Assembly: GCA_951394405.1 (NCBI GenBank)
Contig: OX596345.1
Span: 1,922,001-1,986,000 of the forward strand
Reading direction: 5' to 3'
DNA from: Coprinellus micaceus
Lineage: Eukaryota > Basidiomycota > Agaricomycetes > Agaricales > Psathyrellaceae
Length of the DNA stretch: 64,000 nucleotides
The notes beneath the pieces were generated by a model. That model was not told the origin of the DNA, ran no database searches, and saw only the letters and a program-made list of their open reading frames with translations. This document shows, in pieces, positions 11,794 to 22,997 of this stretch. How positions within the stretch are numbered: the stretch's first letter is position 1; each line of letters opens with the position of its first letter. Both the position numbers and the translations under genes were made by a program.

Positions 11794-13618
11794 GGTTTCA
11801 AAATCAGACTCCCTCCGTCTTTTCCCTCCATCAGAACCACAAAAACCGATCCAAATCCCAGCCCCTTCTACACACCTGGCTACGCTCAATCCCTGCTAAC
11901 GCGAAGGCACGTCGTGTCCAGCGCCCATCATAGACTTAGTAGAATTCAAGAACGATCACATACCGACACTCAAATCTCGACGCCATCACTCCCCACCACT
12001 CCTATGTCATCCCGGCACCGTATGTTTGGCGTACACCTCGACCCTTGTATATATGTCTCATGTCGAGGGCGGTCCTTTCTCTTCATTTCACCTTCATGTT
12101 TCGAACTTCTCGACGGAATCTTCTCGTTTCGGCGTTTTCGCATCATCTCCCTGTACATACGCGCTATTTAGGCGCCCGCGGTTCCGGCTTCCGCTGCCTC
12201 ATTCAAGGCGGGTCTTGAGTAGCTTGAACGTAGCTTGGTACGCTTTCATCGGTTGTATCAATGATAGTCTACTCACTCATTCCTCAGACGCATCACACTC
12301 TTCAAGCTCTTGCCGAGCCCGCCTTGTCGAGCGCTTCGCTCGCTTCTTCTCGTTTCTTCCCATCTTGCTGATCTTGATTTTCGCGTATATCACACATCTT
12401 CCCGGCGTTCGTCTTGCGTTGCACATATACTTATCAGATATTAAACTCACGTTCTATTGATCACACACGCTCCTTTCTGTCTCTTCAGTCTTCATATTGC
12501 ACGGTTTCTTGCTGACCATAGTCTTGCGGGGTGGGGATCTTCAGAGGGTCTTCGTTCGCACTGCCGTTCCGGTTCTCAGCACTCGCACTGTAAATTCACT
12601 TATGTTCTTGAACGTTGGGTGGATGGTGAAGGATTCATACGTTCAAGTCACACCTTTGAAGCTTGAGGATGGCTTGAGGTCACACTCTTCAGAGGGCTTG
12701 ATGCACACGGTCCTTGATTCTTGGCTTGACGAAGGCCTTGTTGGGCGGTGGTTGGCTTGATGCACTCGGGCTTGAGGTGGTGTATTTGAGGCACTCTCTT
12801 GAGTTGTTGGAAACTTGGTGCACACTCGGGGACATCTTGAAGTAACTTGAGGTAGGCTTGGGGCGATCTTGAAGCCGCAGGCACAATGGGCGGCATGGAA
12901 ATGAGGTCAACACCACCAATGTTATTCGAGAAAGCGATCATAAAAGTATAGTAAATGAGAGGGGGAGAGCGAGCGCCCATCCTGTAGGAAGGCTTGGGTT
13001 GGTTCGGCGAATGTCGACCCGGGACGTCGCTGATGGCGGTGGTGGGCGCGGGAATTACAGTGGCGCCGCAAGTGAGTTTTTCTCGCAAGAAGCAGGTGCA
13101 CCTTGGCATCGTTTCGCATGGCGATGAGCTTGAAAGAGTGGGCAAGGGAGAAGGGAAGGCTGGCAGAGTTGCAGGAAAGCGCCGAAATGTGAGGGAGACT
13201 GAGGGGAAAGGGAAGAATGGGCGTGGGACCACACGCGTATCCCGCACCTTATGGTCTGTGCGCATCAATTTCTCACGTACGCCGGCATTCCCCGATTCGG
13301 AGATTGGGTGGGGCTGCCATCAATTTGGGCGCTTATTTCCACGCCGGGGCTTGTTATCGTACTACCACCCTTTTACCAGACCTCGCATCTCGCCTTATTG
13401 TTGGTCATGTTATGCGTTGGCGCGGTCGGCGTGTGCGGCACTGAAGGAAGATCAATCTCTCCGAAGCACCCGATTGGCGGATTGGACGGATTCAGATCCA
13501 GTGTTGAATTACGGTATAAAAGGGGGGTGCTGCCAAGCGTCCTTGCACATAGAGACATGATGAAGGCTAGCATACAGAGGCTCCACTTATTCTTCATCTT
13601 ACGTCGGCCTTCGGTCTT
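11794..13618. other. no supported gene
   Basis: Open frames such as plus 12026-12460, minus 13268-12648 and plus 12994-13560 lack recognisable domains and overlap on opposite strands. The stretch holds the CTTGA-rich segment described separately. Confidence 0.4.
12655..12875 (+). repeat. CTTGA-rich degenerate repeat tract
   Basis: About eleven CTTGA pentamers occur within roughly 220 bp, often as GCTTGAGG or GCTTGATG. Spacing is irregular, so this is a degenerate array rather than a simple tandem repeat. Confidence 0.5.
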
Positions 13619-14336
13619 GTGGCATGCGACGATATCAGGCTGGAACGGGGATTTACTCCAGTCATCAAGGCATATCTGGCATGCCTTCCCCCCTTTATGT
13701 GGCCACTAGAAGAAGGTCTTTCCGACTTCGTACATGTCTTCGTCAACTGCGATATTGGGCCACCCGACATATTGCCCAAAGACCCTCGCTGCGAAAATAC
13801 CATCTTAGGGGTATCCAAAAATTCGGATCCCGGTACTCTCCGAATCTATCTCGACCTAGCAGCGGACGATGTCTGTAATCTATGGATCTCCGACCGTCCT
13901 GGATTCAGTGACTCGGTCCTCAGACACCTTCTCAGCGAAACCAGTGAGAGACGTCGCCCGGGCCATACCCAATCTTCAAGCACTGTACACCAGAAACTGC
14001 CCACAGATGTCCCTTCAAGCATTGCAGGAGGTCGTTTTCAAACCCATCGACAGGTGCATAGAAGGTGACGATGGCACCTTCAGCGACTGGGATAACTCGA
14101 GCGGCTTTGGGGAATTAACGAACCAAATCTACGACAAAGTTCTCCACGACGAGGGCTTCGACTGGCCCTTCTCCGCCGGTCCCAAAAGGGATCGACCACA
14201 ACGGGTGGGAGCCTCGGCAGCCTGACAACTCGGACATAGACGACCCCGAGGACAATGACTATCTTCCACTGTGACCCAGGAGAATGTGGCCTATTTCCGG
14301 AAGTTGGGTGCGTCGCTTGATGCGGTGTATACGTAG
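13619..14336 (+). pseudogene. 5'-truncated, frameshifted copy of the F-box/LRR-like family
   Basis: The frame beginning near 13625 matches the C-terminal half of the minus-strand gene at 20627-22490. It shares SDFVH.F..CDIGP, DPGTLRIY.D.AADDV and PGF.DSV..HLL. After the segment SERRRP the match moves to another frame (IPNLQALY.RNCPQMSLQAL), and it ends with DPEDNDY and VTQENVAYFRKLGASL near 14273-14336. The counterpart ends are DPEDADYHPP and VTQEDIAWFEGMGVDL. The F-box and roughly the first half of the protein are missing, and at least one frameshift (near 13960-13970) plus internal stops break it. Confidence 0.75.
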
Positions 14337-14930
14337 AGCAACCCACCATTGATCATGACCAGCACCTTGTTCATCCACCTTCGACGATTCCAACGCACCG
14401 TACTCTCCTAATTCACAATTTGCGCATGGCATATGACACCTGTTCTCTCCGCGGGATCCGAAAGCGGTATTCGCTCTCCAGAACGGCCAGCGTTGGTGAT
14501 ACATTAGGGGCTCGTCGTGTCTCATGAGGCGTTCCCCGCGTCCTCAAGGACTCACTGACTCCTGCGGTACGCCCGATGGAGGCTACGATTCCCATCCAAC
14601 GAACCCCGATTCCCATTTGCTTTGGACCGATAACACTGAGAGTTGCTGGAGTTGAGCTGAACTGGCCCGCCAACTCGCTTTGACCTTACGGACTCAACAG
14701 TTGGTCTCGGAGCCATATACCCTGTTGCTACCCCTCAAAGGACCCATTGTATAATATGGACTTTATCGGTGCCACAGAGCCCTTTGCCTAGCAACCTCGC
14801 AGTGGACGCCTAGCGATGCACTTTGATCGAGCTGTCAGTCGCAAAGACCTTGAGTGGCCCATTGCTTTGACGAAATCGCGCTGGTATAAGAATGGATTGT
14901 TCGGCGCTCCGCCGCCGGGCATTACGTACG

Positions 14931-15653
14931 ATGTCGACCCAACCTTCTCGGGATCTGGTGTTGCCACCCGTCCAAGAGGAACACCTTCAGGACCCAGCTG
15001 TGGCTTACGCTGTGGATACTGCCGTCTCCAGGATGATCTGCTACCTCTTCCTACGCGAGTCAAACATCGGGAAGAGTTGTAACCTCACGCGCCGAACCGC
15101 CCCTGGCTTCGTTTACGACGCGAAAGACGTAATCTCTCCAAATACCTTCCTCTGGGCGCTGCTCCTCCTCGAACAGTATAAAAACCGGTACCCGCAGAAC
15201 GACGGCCCTCTGCGAGACGCTGAACTAGAAATTGTCTTTATCGCGGCCATGTATATTTCGTTGGCGCATTTGGTGGAAGATGGTCCCACCCTGTGTAGCT
15301 TTGCCGCGTGGTCAGGGATCGTGCCAACCGTTGGAGGGGAAGGACCGGATAAAGACGAGATGATCAACAAGTGCCCCTACCACGATGCGAATGACAGGCG
15401 AGAACCCTCCCTCCCCCAGTGCGACTGGTATACCGAGTGCACAGCAGGGGGAACGTGTCCCCGAGGAGGCTGCAGAAGGCAGCGTGTCTGTAAGGAGGGA
15501 ATCCAGGAGATGATATCGGCATTGCTATATGCCTTGGAATGGGACACCTACTTCAAATTGGACCAGTTGGAGGCTTTCGGGGTGGCCTTGTTCGAGAAGT
15601 ACAACGAACCGGCCATTCGAAAACATTTCACGAAGCGTTTCAAACCCAAATGA
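14931..15653 (+). CDS. possible cyclin-box-like protein
   Basis: Single-exon frame of 240 residues starting MSTQPSRDLVLPPV; a TATAA-like GTATAAG lies about 45 bp upstream. The helical pattern SPNTFLWALLLLEQYKNRYP followed by ELEIVFIAAMYISLAHLVED resembles the core helices of fungal cyclin boxes. A Cys-rich insertion (about residues 155-190, CDWYTECTAGGTCPRGGC) is unusual. The C-terminus returns to helices (MISALLYALEWDTYF, LEAFGVALFEKY). A second protein with similar character is encoded at 29914-31196. An alternative upstream Met at 14892 is less likely. Function would be binding of a cyclin-dependent kinase if the fold assignment is right, which is not certain. Confidence 0.5.
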   Translation: MSTQPSRDLVLPPVQEEHLQDPAVAYAVDTAVSRMICYLFLRESNIGKSCNLTRRTAPGFVYDAKDVISPNTFLWALLLLEQYKNRYPQNDGPLRDAELEIVFIAAMYISLAHLVEDGPTLCSFAAWSGIVPTVGGEGPDKDEMINKCPYHDANDRREPSLPQCDWYTECTAGGTCPRGGCRRQRVCKEGIQEMISALLYALEWDTYFKLDQLEAFGVALFEKYNEPAIRKHFTKRFKPK

Positions 15654-16122
15654 CATTTACCCTCGTGATACCACCTTGTTTTGTAACAATATATATCCTT
15701 CAAGCCCGTAGAACAACGCATTGTCAAGTCTTGTATCGCGTTGAGGGAACCCTGTGAATGCTGATAGTACGCCAGAAATACGCTGATGCGAGTGGGGGAC
15801 TCCATCCGCTAAGTCGTAGCACTCGCCCATCTCAATCGCACAGCACTTCATCGAGCCCGCTTGAGACCCGAGACTCTATGTTGTCACAAACACCGACAGC
15901 GATCATGTCTTGGGCCCTTGCCAAGAGCTCCAAGAATGGTACGGGCGCTTGCAGCGATTAAACGCCACAACAAAAAATTTAGACGCCCACTCTCATCGGA
16001 GTCTTTCCTCCAAGCTCACCCACATGCCAGCTACCGGGCGAAGCGCTGAAAGTCAAAGACCTGCGGTTTGAGATGTTTTGGTTTACTTTTAAGACTATAA
16101 TTTACACTTGTATGATGGTACA

Positions 16123-16156
16123 GATGGATGGATGGATGGATGGATGGATGGATGGA
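16123..16156 (+). repeat. (GATG)n microsatellite
   Basis: About 8.5 uninterrupted GATG units lie in the region between the cyclin-like gene and the PDK gene. Confidence 0.95.
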
Positions 16157-16333
16157 AAGGTGGAAAGAAATTGGAGGGATGAACAACATATCTGGAACCA
16201 GGGGATCGAGGGAGCGTACTTCAAAGGAATGAAGTGGAAAACGAGGGATAGTGTGAATAAAGAGCGAATCTGGTGGCATGGAAAGGCTAGACATCCAGGA
16301 GGGCAGGAACATAAAAGGGAGCAAACTAATGAT

Positions 16334-18205
16334 TTAGGGTAAAGGTTCTCTTGAACTCGATAACCTATTTAGATGGATGTACACATCCGTGCCGAAGCCG
16401 TCCATTGAGATCAAGCGTAGGTCTCCGCCGAAGTATCTCGCGTACTGTGTAAAGGGAAGGGTGGGTTAGTATGTGCGTGGCAGGGCGAGAAAGAAAATTT
16501 GAATGGGCGAAAGGGAGGGAATGGGGAGAGGGAACGGGACTTCGACGGACACGCTGCGCGGCTTGCGCCTCAGAGAGCATTTCGAGACCATGCGGTGGAC
16601 GATAGCATGGGGCACATGTGAAAAGGTATGGAAAGAAGGATCGTCGGGGTGCAAGGAACGGATCAGTCGAAGTTCGGTCCTCGGAAGCAGAAGGAAGGCA
16701 CGGAGAGCCTTGGCGGACCCAGGTGCGGGGAAGGTGCAGTCGGGGCATAAGAAGGTCAAAAGAAAGCGGAGGTGGACGGGAGCGAAGGGATGAAGAAGGG
16801 ACGATGAATGAAAGCGTTACGCACCAATCTTGAGAGTGGCAGACCGTACCCAAACCCAGCCATTGGTGCCTTGAAATCACTGGCCTGGAAGTCCTGGTCA
16901 AGACTCTGACTCTCCATCGTGGTATACATGTACGTCCAGATGAGTGGAATGGCGCTTCTTGCGATCCCTCCACCTTCGTCGCTGATCTTGATTGTGATAT
17001 CCTCCTTTCCCTCCACTACAATGACTTTGATTGGGGGGTATCCTCCGCTGTCCTCCGAATCCACACCATATCGCTCCACGACGGCACGCAGAGAATTCTT
17101 CAGGAGCTCGAAACAGATGTGTGACAGATGTCCGGGAACGTAGGCGAACGTGAGAGATGGTGGACAGATGAGCTGCACGGGGGGACCCTTGAACATGGCG
17201 TAGTGCTCTTCACACACGAACCTGGCGTTTTCGATCGACTCCTGTACGATATCGTGTACGTTGGCCTTGGTGCAGATGATCCCGACGTAGTCTTCGTGGG
17301 CCTGCTGGGTATTGAGCGCGACGTGCTGGCCGATCAAGAACCGAATCCCAATCCGCGACATGTAGAAGCGGTCCAGCCACGCCTGCATGTCGAGCCCAAT
17401 GTGTCGTGCGTTCTGACTCCGCTTCCACTCGAGCACACCCTGGGCGACGGTGGTGACGGTGGGGTCGTGGCGGCTCTTGATGTTCTCGAGCATCTTCGTG
17501 AAGCGTTTGTTGTAGTCCTGAATTTCGGGTGGCCACTGGGTGATCCCGTGGGTATTGGCGTAGTATCTGCGCTCCATGGGCACGCGCAGCCTAACCTTGT
17601 TGAAGCCGTTGCCGTTGCTGCCGTTCCCGCTCGTGGTAGCGCCAAAACCGTGGTCGGAGGAGTAGGTGTCGACAATAGAGGGGTTGGGTTTGGATTCGGG
17701 GAGGTGCATCTCGTGGTCTCGTGAGCCCACGAGCGCTTGTCGGATGTTCTTGGGCAGGGCGATGGGAGGGAAGTTGACAAGTTCCTGGGTGCGAGTTAGC
17801 ACAAGCCTAACTCACAATCAAGAAGGAGGAGCGTACGTCGAAGGACTGGGCATACCAGTTCTTGACCTTCTTTATTGAAGGCATGTCGCTCAGGTTGTGG
17901 GGTAGCTCGTCGAGCTCCTTGACACGATGGGCTAGCCGTACGGGAAGTTCCTCTATCGCTCGGTCAGTCTGGGCTCAAACGAATGCAAGAGTGCACCGCA
18001 CCTGCGAGAAACTGGCCGGCTTTTAGGAGAGTCCCTTGGCTAGGATTCTGGCCGAATAGTACCATCTGTTGCAGCGACACTATGCGAACTTGAGCCCCCA
18101 TTCCGACGCCGTTTCATGGATCTGCTCACCTCCCGTTTGAGGGAACGATGCGAAGTGATGAATCTTGTCCCATAGCGCTGGGGTTATCCGGAACCCTGCC
18201 GACAT
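16334..18205 (-). CDS. mitochondrial protein kinase, PDK/BCKDK family
   Basis: Predicted 446-residue kinase that phosphorylates the E1 subunit of pyruvate or branched-chain 2-oxoacid dehydrogenase in the mitochondrial matrix (family knowledge). Exons on the minus strand: 18205-18130, 18079-18002, 17952-17837, 17784-16825 and 16444-16334, all phase-consistent. The N-terminal helical domain shows [20 protein letters not shown] and ELVNFPPI. The GHKL ATP-binding domain has the N box ([16 protein letters not shown]), the G1 box (DEGGGIARS) and the G2 box ([11 protein letters not shown], continuing YARYFGGDL across the last junction), then [11 protein letters not shown]. Start at [15 protein letters not shown]. 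The last intron (16445-16824, 380 nt) is far longer than the others (about 50 nt), yet the residues on both sides match the family with no missing segment. PDK versus BCKDK cannot be decided here. Confidence 0.92.
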
Positions 18206-18689
18206 CGTGGACAGTGAAGGGAAGAGGAGTAAATGACGAGCAGGAGACGACGAACCCCAGATTCCACCTGACTCCGATCCCGGTATCACATGTCCGTAAT
18301 TCCCGGCACAGCCACCTTAACCCCGCATTCTCTTGAATTTTAGGTTGAAAGTTAGTCCGAAGCGCCGAGCGAATGAGATTCTCTTGGTTTGCCACGAATA
18401 GATGAATGGAAGGGTGGTAAATGAACGAGCATATATGATATAGCTTTTGAGCTGGACGGAGAGGAGGGGAAGAAGATTCTCTTTCGCATTCAGCACTCCC
18501 CGCTGTTGGTTGCAGAGTGGGCATGAAGGTTGATTTCACGACGAGACAAAAGTAACGTCAATTTAAAGCGGGCAACTACGTTGCTGTCCCTGCCAATATG
18601 ACTTTCTCGTTGAGCGTTCAAATGGTGCTATTTTCTTGGTGCTACCCCGTTTATATGACCGTGACTGCGGGGACAAACATGGACCCATG

Positions 18690-19190
18690 TCGGAAATTCC
18701 CGATCAGCCTTATAGGGCTAATAAGGCCCGCCAGGCGGCCCAGGCCTTATAGGGTGCCTGATAAGAAATACGAATGCCTGCTAAGGCGCCGACTCCCTAT
18801 AAGGTAGGGAGCGGTTGACAGATGCCATCTGTCAAAAGGAATACCCCCGGTCAGCTCCCTTCAAGCTGCCAGCGCGGAGTGCCGCCCATGCTCTTTCCAA
18901 TGCAGGCGCGAGAGGCCAGTGGGCGGGTTTATGTCTCATGTAAGAATTCAATTTGAGGCCACTTTATGGAGTCGGCAGGACCCCTGGACTTGATCAATGG
19001 TTTTTTAGTAGGCCGCGGGGGGTATATTGATGGGAAATTTGCCCCTGGCAGGACCCCGCAGCGGCGAATAAGAGCTGGCCCAGCCCTTATCGGGCGCCTT
19101 ACCTTATCAGTCCGAGAATTATCTTATCGGGCGGCTGATCAGGGACCGGGCCAACCTTATCAGGCAGATTGCCCTATAAGGCATCTGACG
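18690..19190. repeat. clustered CCTTATAAGG-like palindromic motifs
   Basis: Two groups (about 18705-18810 and 19070-19190) contain many copies of a short near-palindrome built on CCTTATA/CGGG and its complement (for example CCTTATAGGG, CCCTATAAGG, CTTATCGGGC, CCTTATCAGG). They are separated by GC-rich linkers with GGCGCC and GGCCC. Coding frames here are not convincing. The arrangement suggests a non-coding repeat element. Confidence 0.5.
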
Positions 19191-19268
19191 GTTTTCCGAC
19201 ACACAATTGACTCGGAAGATCCTACGCCAACCCCAGAAGTTGCACCACGCTCCACCTCTGGTAAGCTA

Positions 19269-20074
19269 CTATGGCCTCTCCATCAGCCCCGCGACCCTCT
19301 CTCTTCCTCCATTCTCCCAATCGTCCCAGCACAGACTCAGCACCGTCGTATCTCTCCCTAAGCACCCTGCCCTAGGATCGCCGTCCCTCTCACTCCTCCC
19401 ATTGCCGACATCCATCTCCTTCCACGCGGGCAACACTCTGTCCCACCTCAAGGACCCCTCCATTTGGAATCCCAGGTGCTGGGCCAGCTGGATGCTCTTG
19501 GCATTAAGATGGTTTGCCTGCCAGACAACTCGCCTGAGGCCCAGACCCCGCAAAGACGGATAAGTAGGAAGGTTAAGAGCGTAGCTGAGGAGGAGGCCGA
19601 CGGCGTTTGAGGCGATTTTCTTGCGTTGAAATTGCGGGAGGACTATGACGGCTCCGATCTCGGTGCAGAGATTAGCCACGGATGAGAATTGGTATGCGAT
19701 CAGTCCTGCGATGGCGCCCGAGCCTTCAACGTTCTGGTCTAATGCTGGCTTGGTTTTGTCGAAGACCGCGAAAAGGATACACCCTGGGTCTTTGCTAAAC
19801 TTTTTCTCGATGAACCTGCTTAAGTCTTCTTGGCTGGAGAATGGGCCCCATGGGAGGTACTTATAAACCTCTGGATGACGCTCAGAAGCTGCGAAGTAGG
19901 CGGGGAGGTGGATGGGTGGCTGTGGATTGTTACATGGCGAACTATAAATCAAGCACCGTTCGGAAATGAGCAACGAGTACTCACTATAAATGGTGTGACC
20001 CTCACACGATCATTCTCTAGGACGCTCGGAACGGCAAAGCAGAAATTGAAATCGTGCTGCTCGGAGGGCGACAT
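19269..20074 (-). CDS. GNAT-family N-acetyltransferase (RimJ/RimL type)
   Basis: Exons 20074-19985 and 19919-19269 (65-nt intron, GTGAGT...CACAG) encode 246 residues. The fold is recognisable by FAVPSVLENDRVRVTPFI, then PPIHLPAYF and YKYLPWGPF near the start. An acceptor/CoA core follows (GAIAGLIAYQFSSV, EIGAVIVLPQFQRKKIASNA) in which QFQRKKIA replaces the usual Q/R-x-x-G-x-G/A loop. RRVVWQANHLNAKSIQLAQHLGFQMEG is the typical strand-helix of these enzymes. The substrate cannot be read from sequence; RimJ-like fungal paralogues act on small molecules or protein N-termini. Alternative Met residues upstream exist, but MSPSEQHDFN gives the expected N-terminal length. Confidence 0.88.
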
Positions 20075-20626
20075 GGCGGTTCTGGAGTCAGATACAGGAA
20101 GCCCTATGACAAGCAGATCAGCCCTCGAGTCGTCTGCGGAAATCCGAAGAGCCACCCAAGTGCTAAATTGGAGTCTACTCGGCCGAGGGGGTCTCACGTG
20201 AGTGGGGATCAGGCGGTCGGAGCTGGGCGCTTAAAACCTTCCCAATGCGTTGTTCATGATCTAGCCTGAGAGGGCTCAAGTTCTGCTGTACATCTAGTGG
20301 CATGAGGCGTTTGGTGGTGAATAGTTGTTACGTGTTCCGATTACCTTTAGACAAGGACGCGAAAGGAGCTGGCTAGGCTACCAGTGGATTGGGCATATAC
20401 TCGGCGCTTAGCCGGGCTCCACATCTCCGTGTGAAACCCATCTTGACAACGTCCACCGCGAAGGTCATTCCACAGGAGATCCCATAGGGTGGCCCTATCT
20501 TCCCACCACAAACCGACGATCAGCGAACCCTTCAATAATATCGGGATGGGGGTAGGCAGTGCATTACGATACATCACCCAAGGTCAATCCGGCTCCAGGT
20601 CTGTTGCAATACATACTGAGAGATTA

Positions 20627-22490
20627 TCAGAGGACCTCAAGGTCGACACCCATCCCCTCAAACCACGCAATATCCTCTTGTGTGACACTCGGCCACCCCC
20701 CAGAAATTTGGATCTTGCGAATCTGAGGCCCCAGTTCCAGCGTGACCGAATCTATATCCTCACCCGATGTGTCGGAGGAGTGATCGGGTGGATGGTAGTC
20801 CGCGTCCTCAGGGTCTTCAGGTTCTGAGTAGCCTGGCCATTGAGCCGCCCGATCGCTGTAGTCGAAATCATTGGGGGAGTTGGATATCCGGGGACGGTCG
20901 AGATCCTTGTTATAGAGAGTTTCGTGGTAGAACTCATCCATAAGCCCGTCGAGCTCGCTCGAGCTTTCCCCAGAGTCTTCATCCTCTCCGATGCGCCATT
21001 CGTTGAGTTCGGAAAGGACCTCTTTTAACGCTTGGAGAGATAGCTGTGAACAATTCTTGATGTAAAGGGCCCGAAGGTTGGGTACGGGACGACGACCGGT
21101 GCTGGTTGCGCAGAGTAAGTGTCCGGCTACCGAATCGTCGAATCCAGGACAATTTGCGATGTAAAGGTTGAGCACGTCATCTGCTGCGATGTCAAAGTAG
21201 ATCCGAAGGGTATCGGGGTCAGAGATGTCGGATATTTGAATGCTGTATCCGAAGACAATGACGTCCAATCGAGGGTCTTCAGACCACGCGGCGGTGGGGC
21301 CGATATCGCACCCTATGAATGTGTGCACGAAGTCGGAGGGCTGGCCTGGGTTGATGAAGGGAAGGACGCATTTGAGGTATGTCTTGATGGCTGAAGTGGA
21401 CACCTTCTCCACCGTCATGAACTCAAGGACGGGGACGGCCATTAAGTCTTCGTCGGGGTCACAGTCGGCGCAGGATATATCGTAAAGTTCCCCAACCCGA
21501 AGACACCCTGTGAAGAAGGTGGCGAAGAAGTCTTGAGAGGTAAACTCTCCGTGGGTGGAAGTGGGGTCCCCGTCGGAATCGCGATAGTGCGAGACGCGCA
21601 GCCTGGAGAAGCGAGGAAGAGTGCGGTCTTGGGCCTCATACCACTCTCTCCATGTAGGAGACCTGTAAAGGTTGACAAAGTTGGGGCCTGTGAGTGCTAG
21701 ATTCTGGACAGCCGGAAGGAGAACTGGGAGCGAGGCCGGGCCGTTCAGGTGGTCACTGGCCGGGAAGGGCGTCGAGCGACCGCGGATTGCGCTATCCAAA
21801 ACAAGGGTATGAAGGTTTGGACAATTTAGGGTGCTGAAATGGAGGATGGATGGGAGAGCGTCGCCGTTGATGGTTTGAATGGCGAGGGAGGTAGCTTGGG
21901 ACATTTTAGGGAGCAAAACTCTCAGAACATCCTGAACCTTTCTGGTCTCCTCCTCATTATTGACAACGAAGGGCGGTTCCTGGTCTTCATCCCACTTAGG
22001 TTGCACGTCGGACTGCGACAGGGAAGACACCAGTGCATTCCAGGTCGTCCAAGTGACGAGAATATCTGTCGGAGACAGACCTTTCCTTTCAAGGCAATCG
22101 AGGTACTTTCCGAGAGTACCAGCTGGGTCTTGCCCATCCAAGAAGACTCGTATACGCCTCCATGCAGGGGGAGTTGTGGCGGCAAGCTTTCGAAAAAATC
22201 GACAGCTGGAGGAAACGGCATAAGGGAAGCAAGTGGGTGAATCTAATTCTTCCTGAAGGATATCTGGGGGAGGCGGCACGAGGGAGGTATAGTGTATGTT
22301 GGGGACGTTCTCCTCGGTTGAGAAGGCTGCGCGCTGGGCTTCCGCTTCTGATGCGGCGTATTCAAACACGCTGTACCAGAGTTCGAGGGGGATCCGTTCC
22401 AGGTGGTTGTTTGGCTGTATGGTGCAGCGAGCGTGTCAGTCCCTATAGACACAGGACACGCAGAGATCCACTCACATCGTTTGGTGGCAT
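20627..22490 (-). CDS. F-box/LRR-like protein, copy 1
   Basis: Exons 22490-22476 (MPPND) and 22414-20627, 61-nt intron, 600 residues. The N-terminus reads LERIPLELWYSVFEYA, a degenerate F-box of the type common in large agaric families. The remainder has leucine-rich alternations typical of cryptic LRRs (LPAVQNLALTGPNFVNLYR; VPNLRALYIKNCSQLSLQAL) and a long acidic Ser/Glu/Asp tract before the C-terminal VTQEDIAWFEGMGVDL. Such proteins are thought to recruit targets to SCF ubiquitin ligases. The gene is divergent from copy 2 at 22998 and has a broken relative at 13619. The tiny first exon is inferred from splice sites and phase. Confidence 0.75.
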
Positions 22491-22997
22491 TGATACTGGG
22501 TTTGTTCGCCCAGAAAACCCGGGAATTTATACCTTGGAAAGCGGCAGGGGGAGGCTGAGGTTCGGACTAGGTTCGGACTCGGTTTCAGCGTCTGTCAAAG
22601 TTTACTCCTCATTCCACAGCCAAACACTGTTTGATCGGTGGCTCATCTTCAAGTTCAACCTTGGTTCAACCTTCCACTTCTAGCAAATCTTCCCCAGGTC
22701 TTCCTCCCTCCACGAGCCAATCGACGCCACCGCTGCCCTCCATTCAAAGCCAAGAAACATACAATTTACGCGTATTCGACGGGGTATGAGCTCTACAGCA
22801 GTTCCAGGATACACTCTCATGAGACGGCTTCAGGGCATCGCGACACTCCGCAACACCAGTCCTCTAAGCGTTGCAACACAAATTCAGTGAGTGTCACTGA
22901 CATCTAGATCCAGTGTATGGATTTAAGTTGTTGTGGATTTCATTCATTGATAAACTGACGATATTCAAGTCACAGAAATCCCGACGGCCTTCTAACT
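22491..22997. promoter_or_regulatory. shared intergenic region of two divergent F-box-like genes
   Basis: 507 bp separates the start codons of F-box-like copy 1 (minus) and copy 2 (plus). No obvious TATA box for either gene was seen. The head-to-head layout of paralogues suggests an inverted duplication. Confidence 0.45.

Noticed and set aside
16031..16324. Minus frame containing repeated Ser-Ile-His-Pro residues
   Set aside because: It is the translation of the (GATG)n microsatellite, not a gene.
17128..17724. 198-codon plus frame over the PDK gene
   Set aside because: Antisense of the GHKL kinase exon; no known domain.
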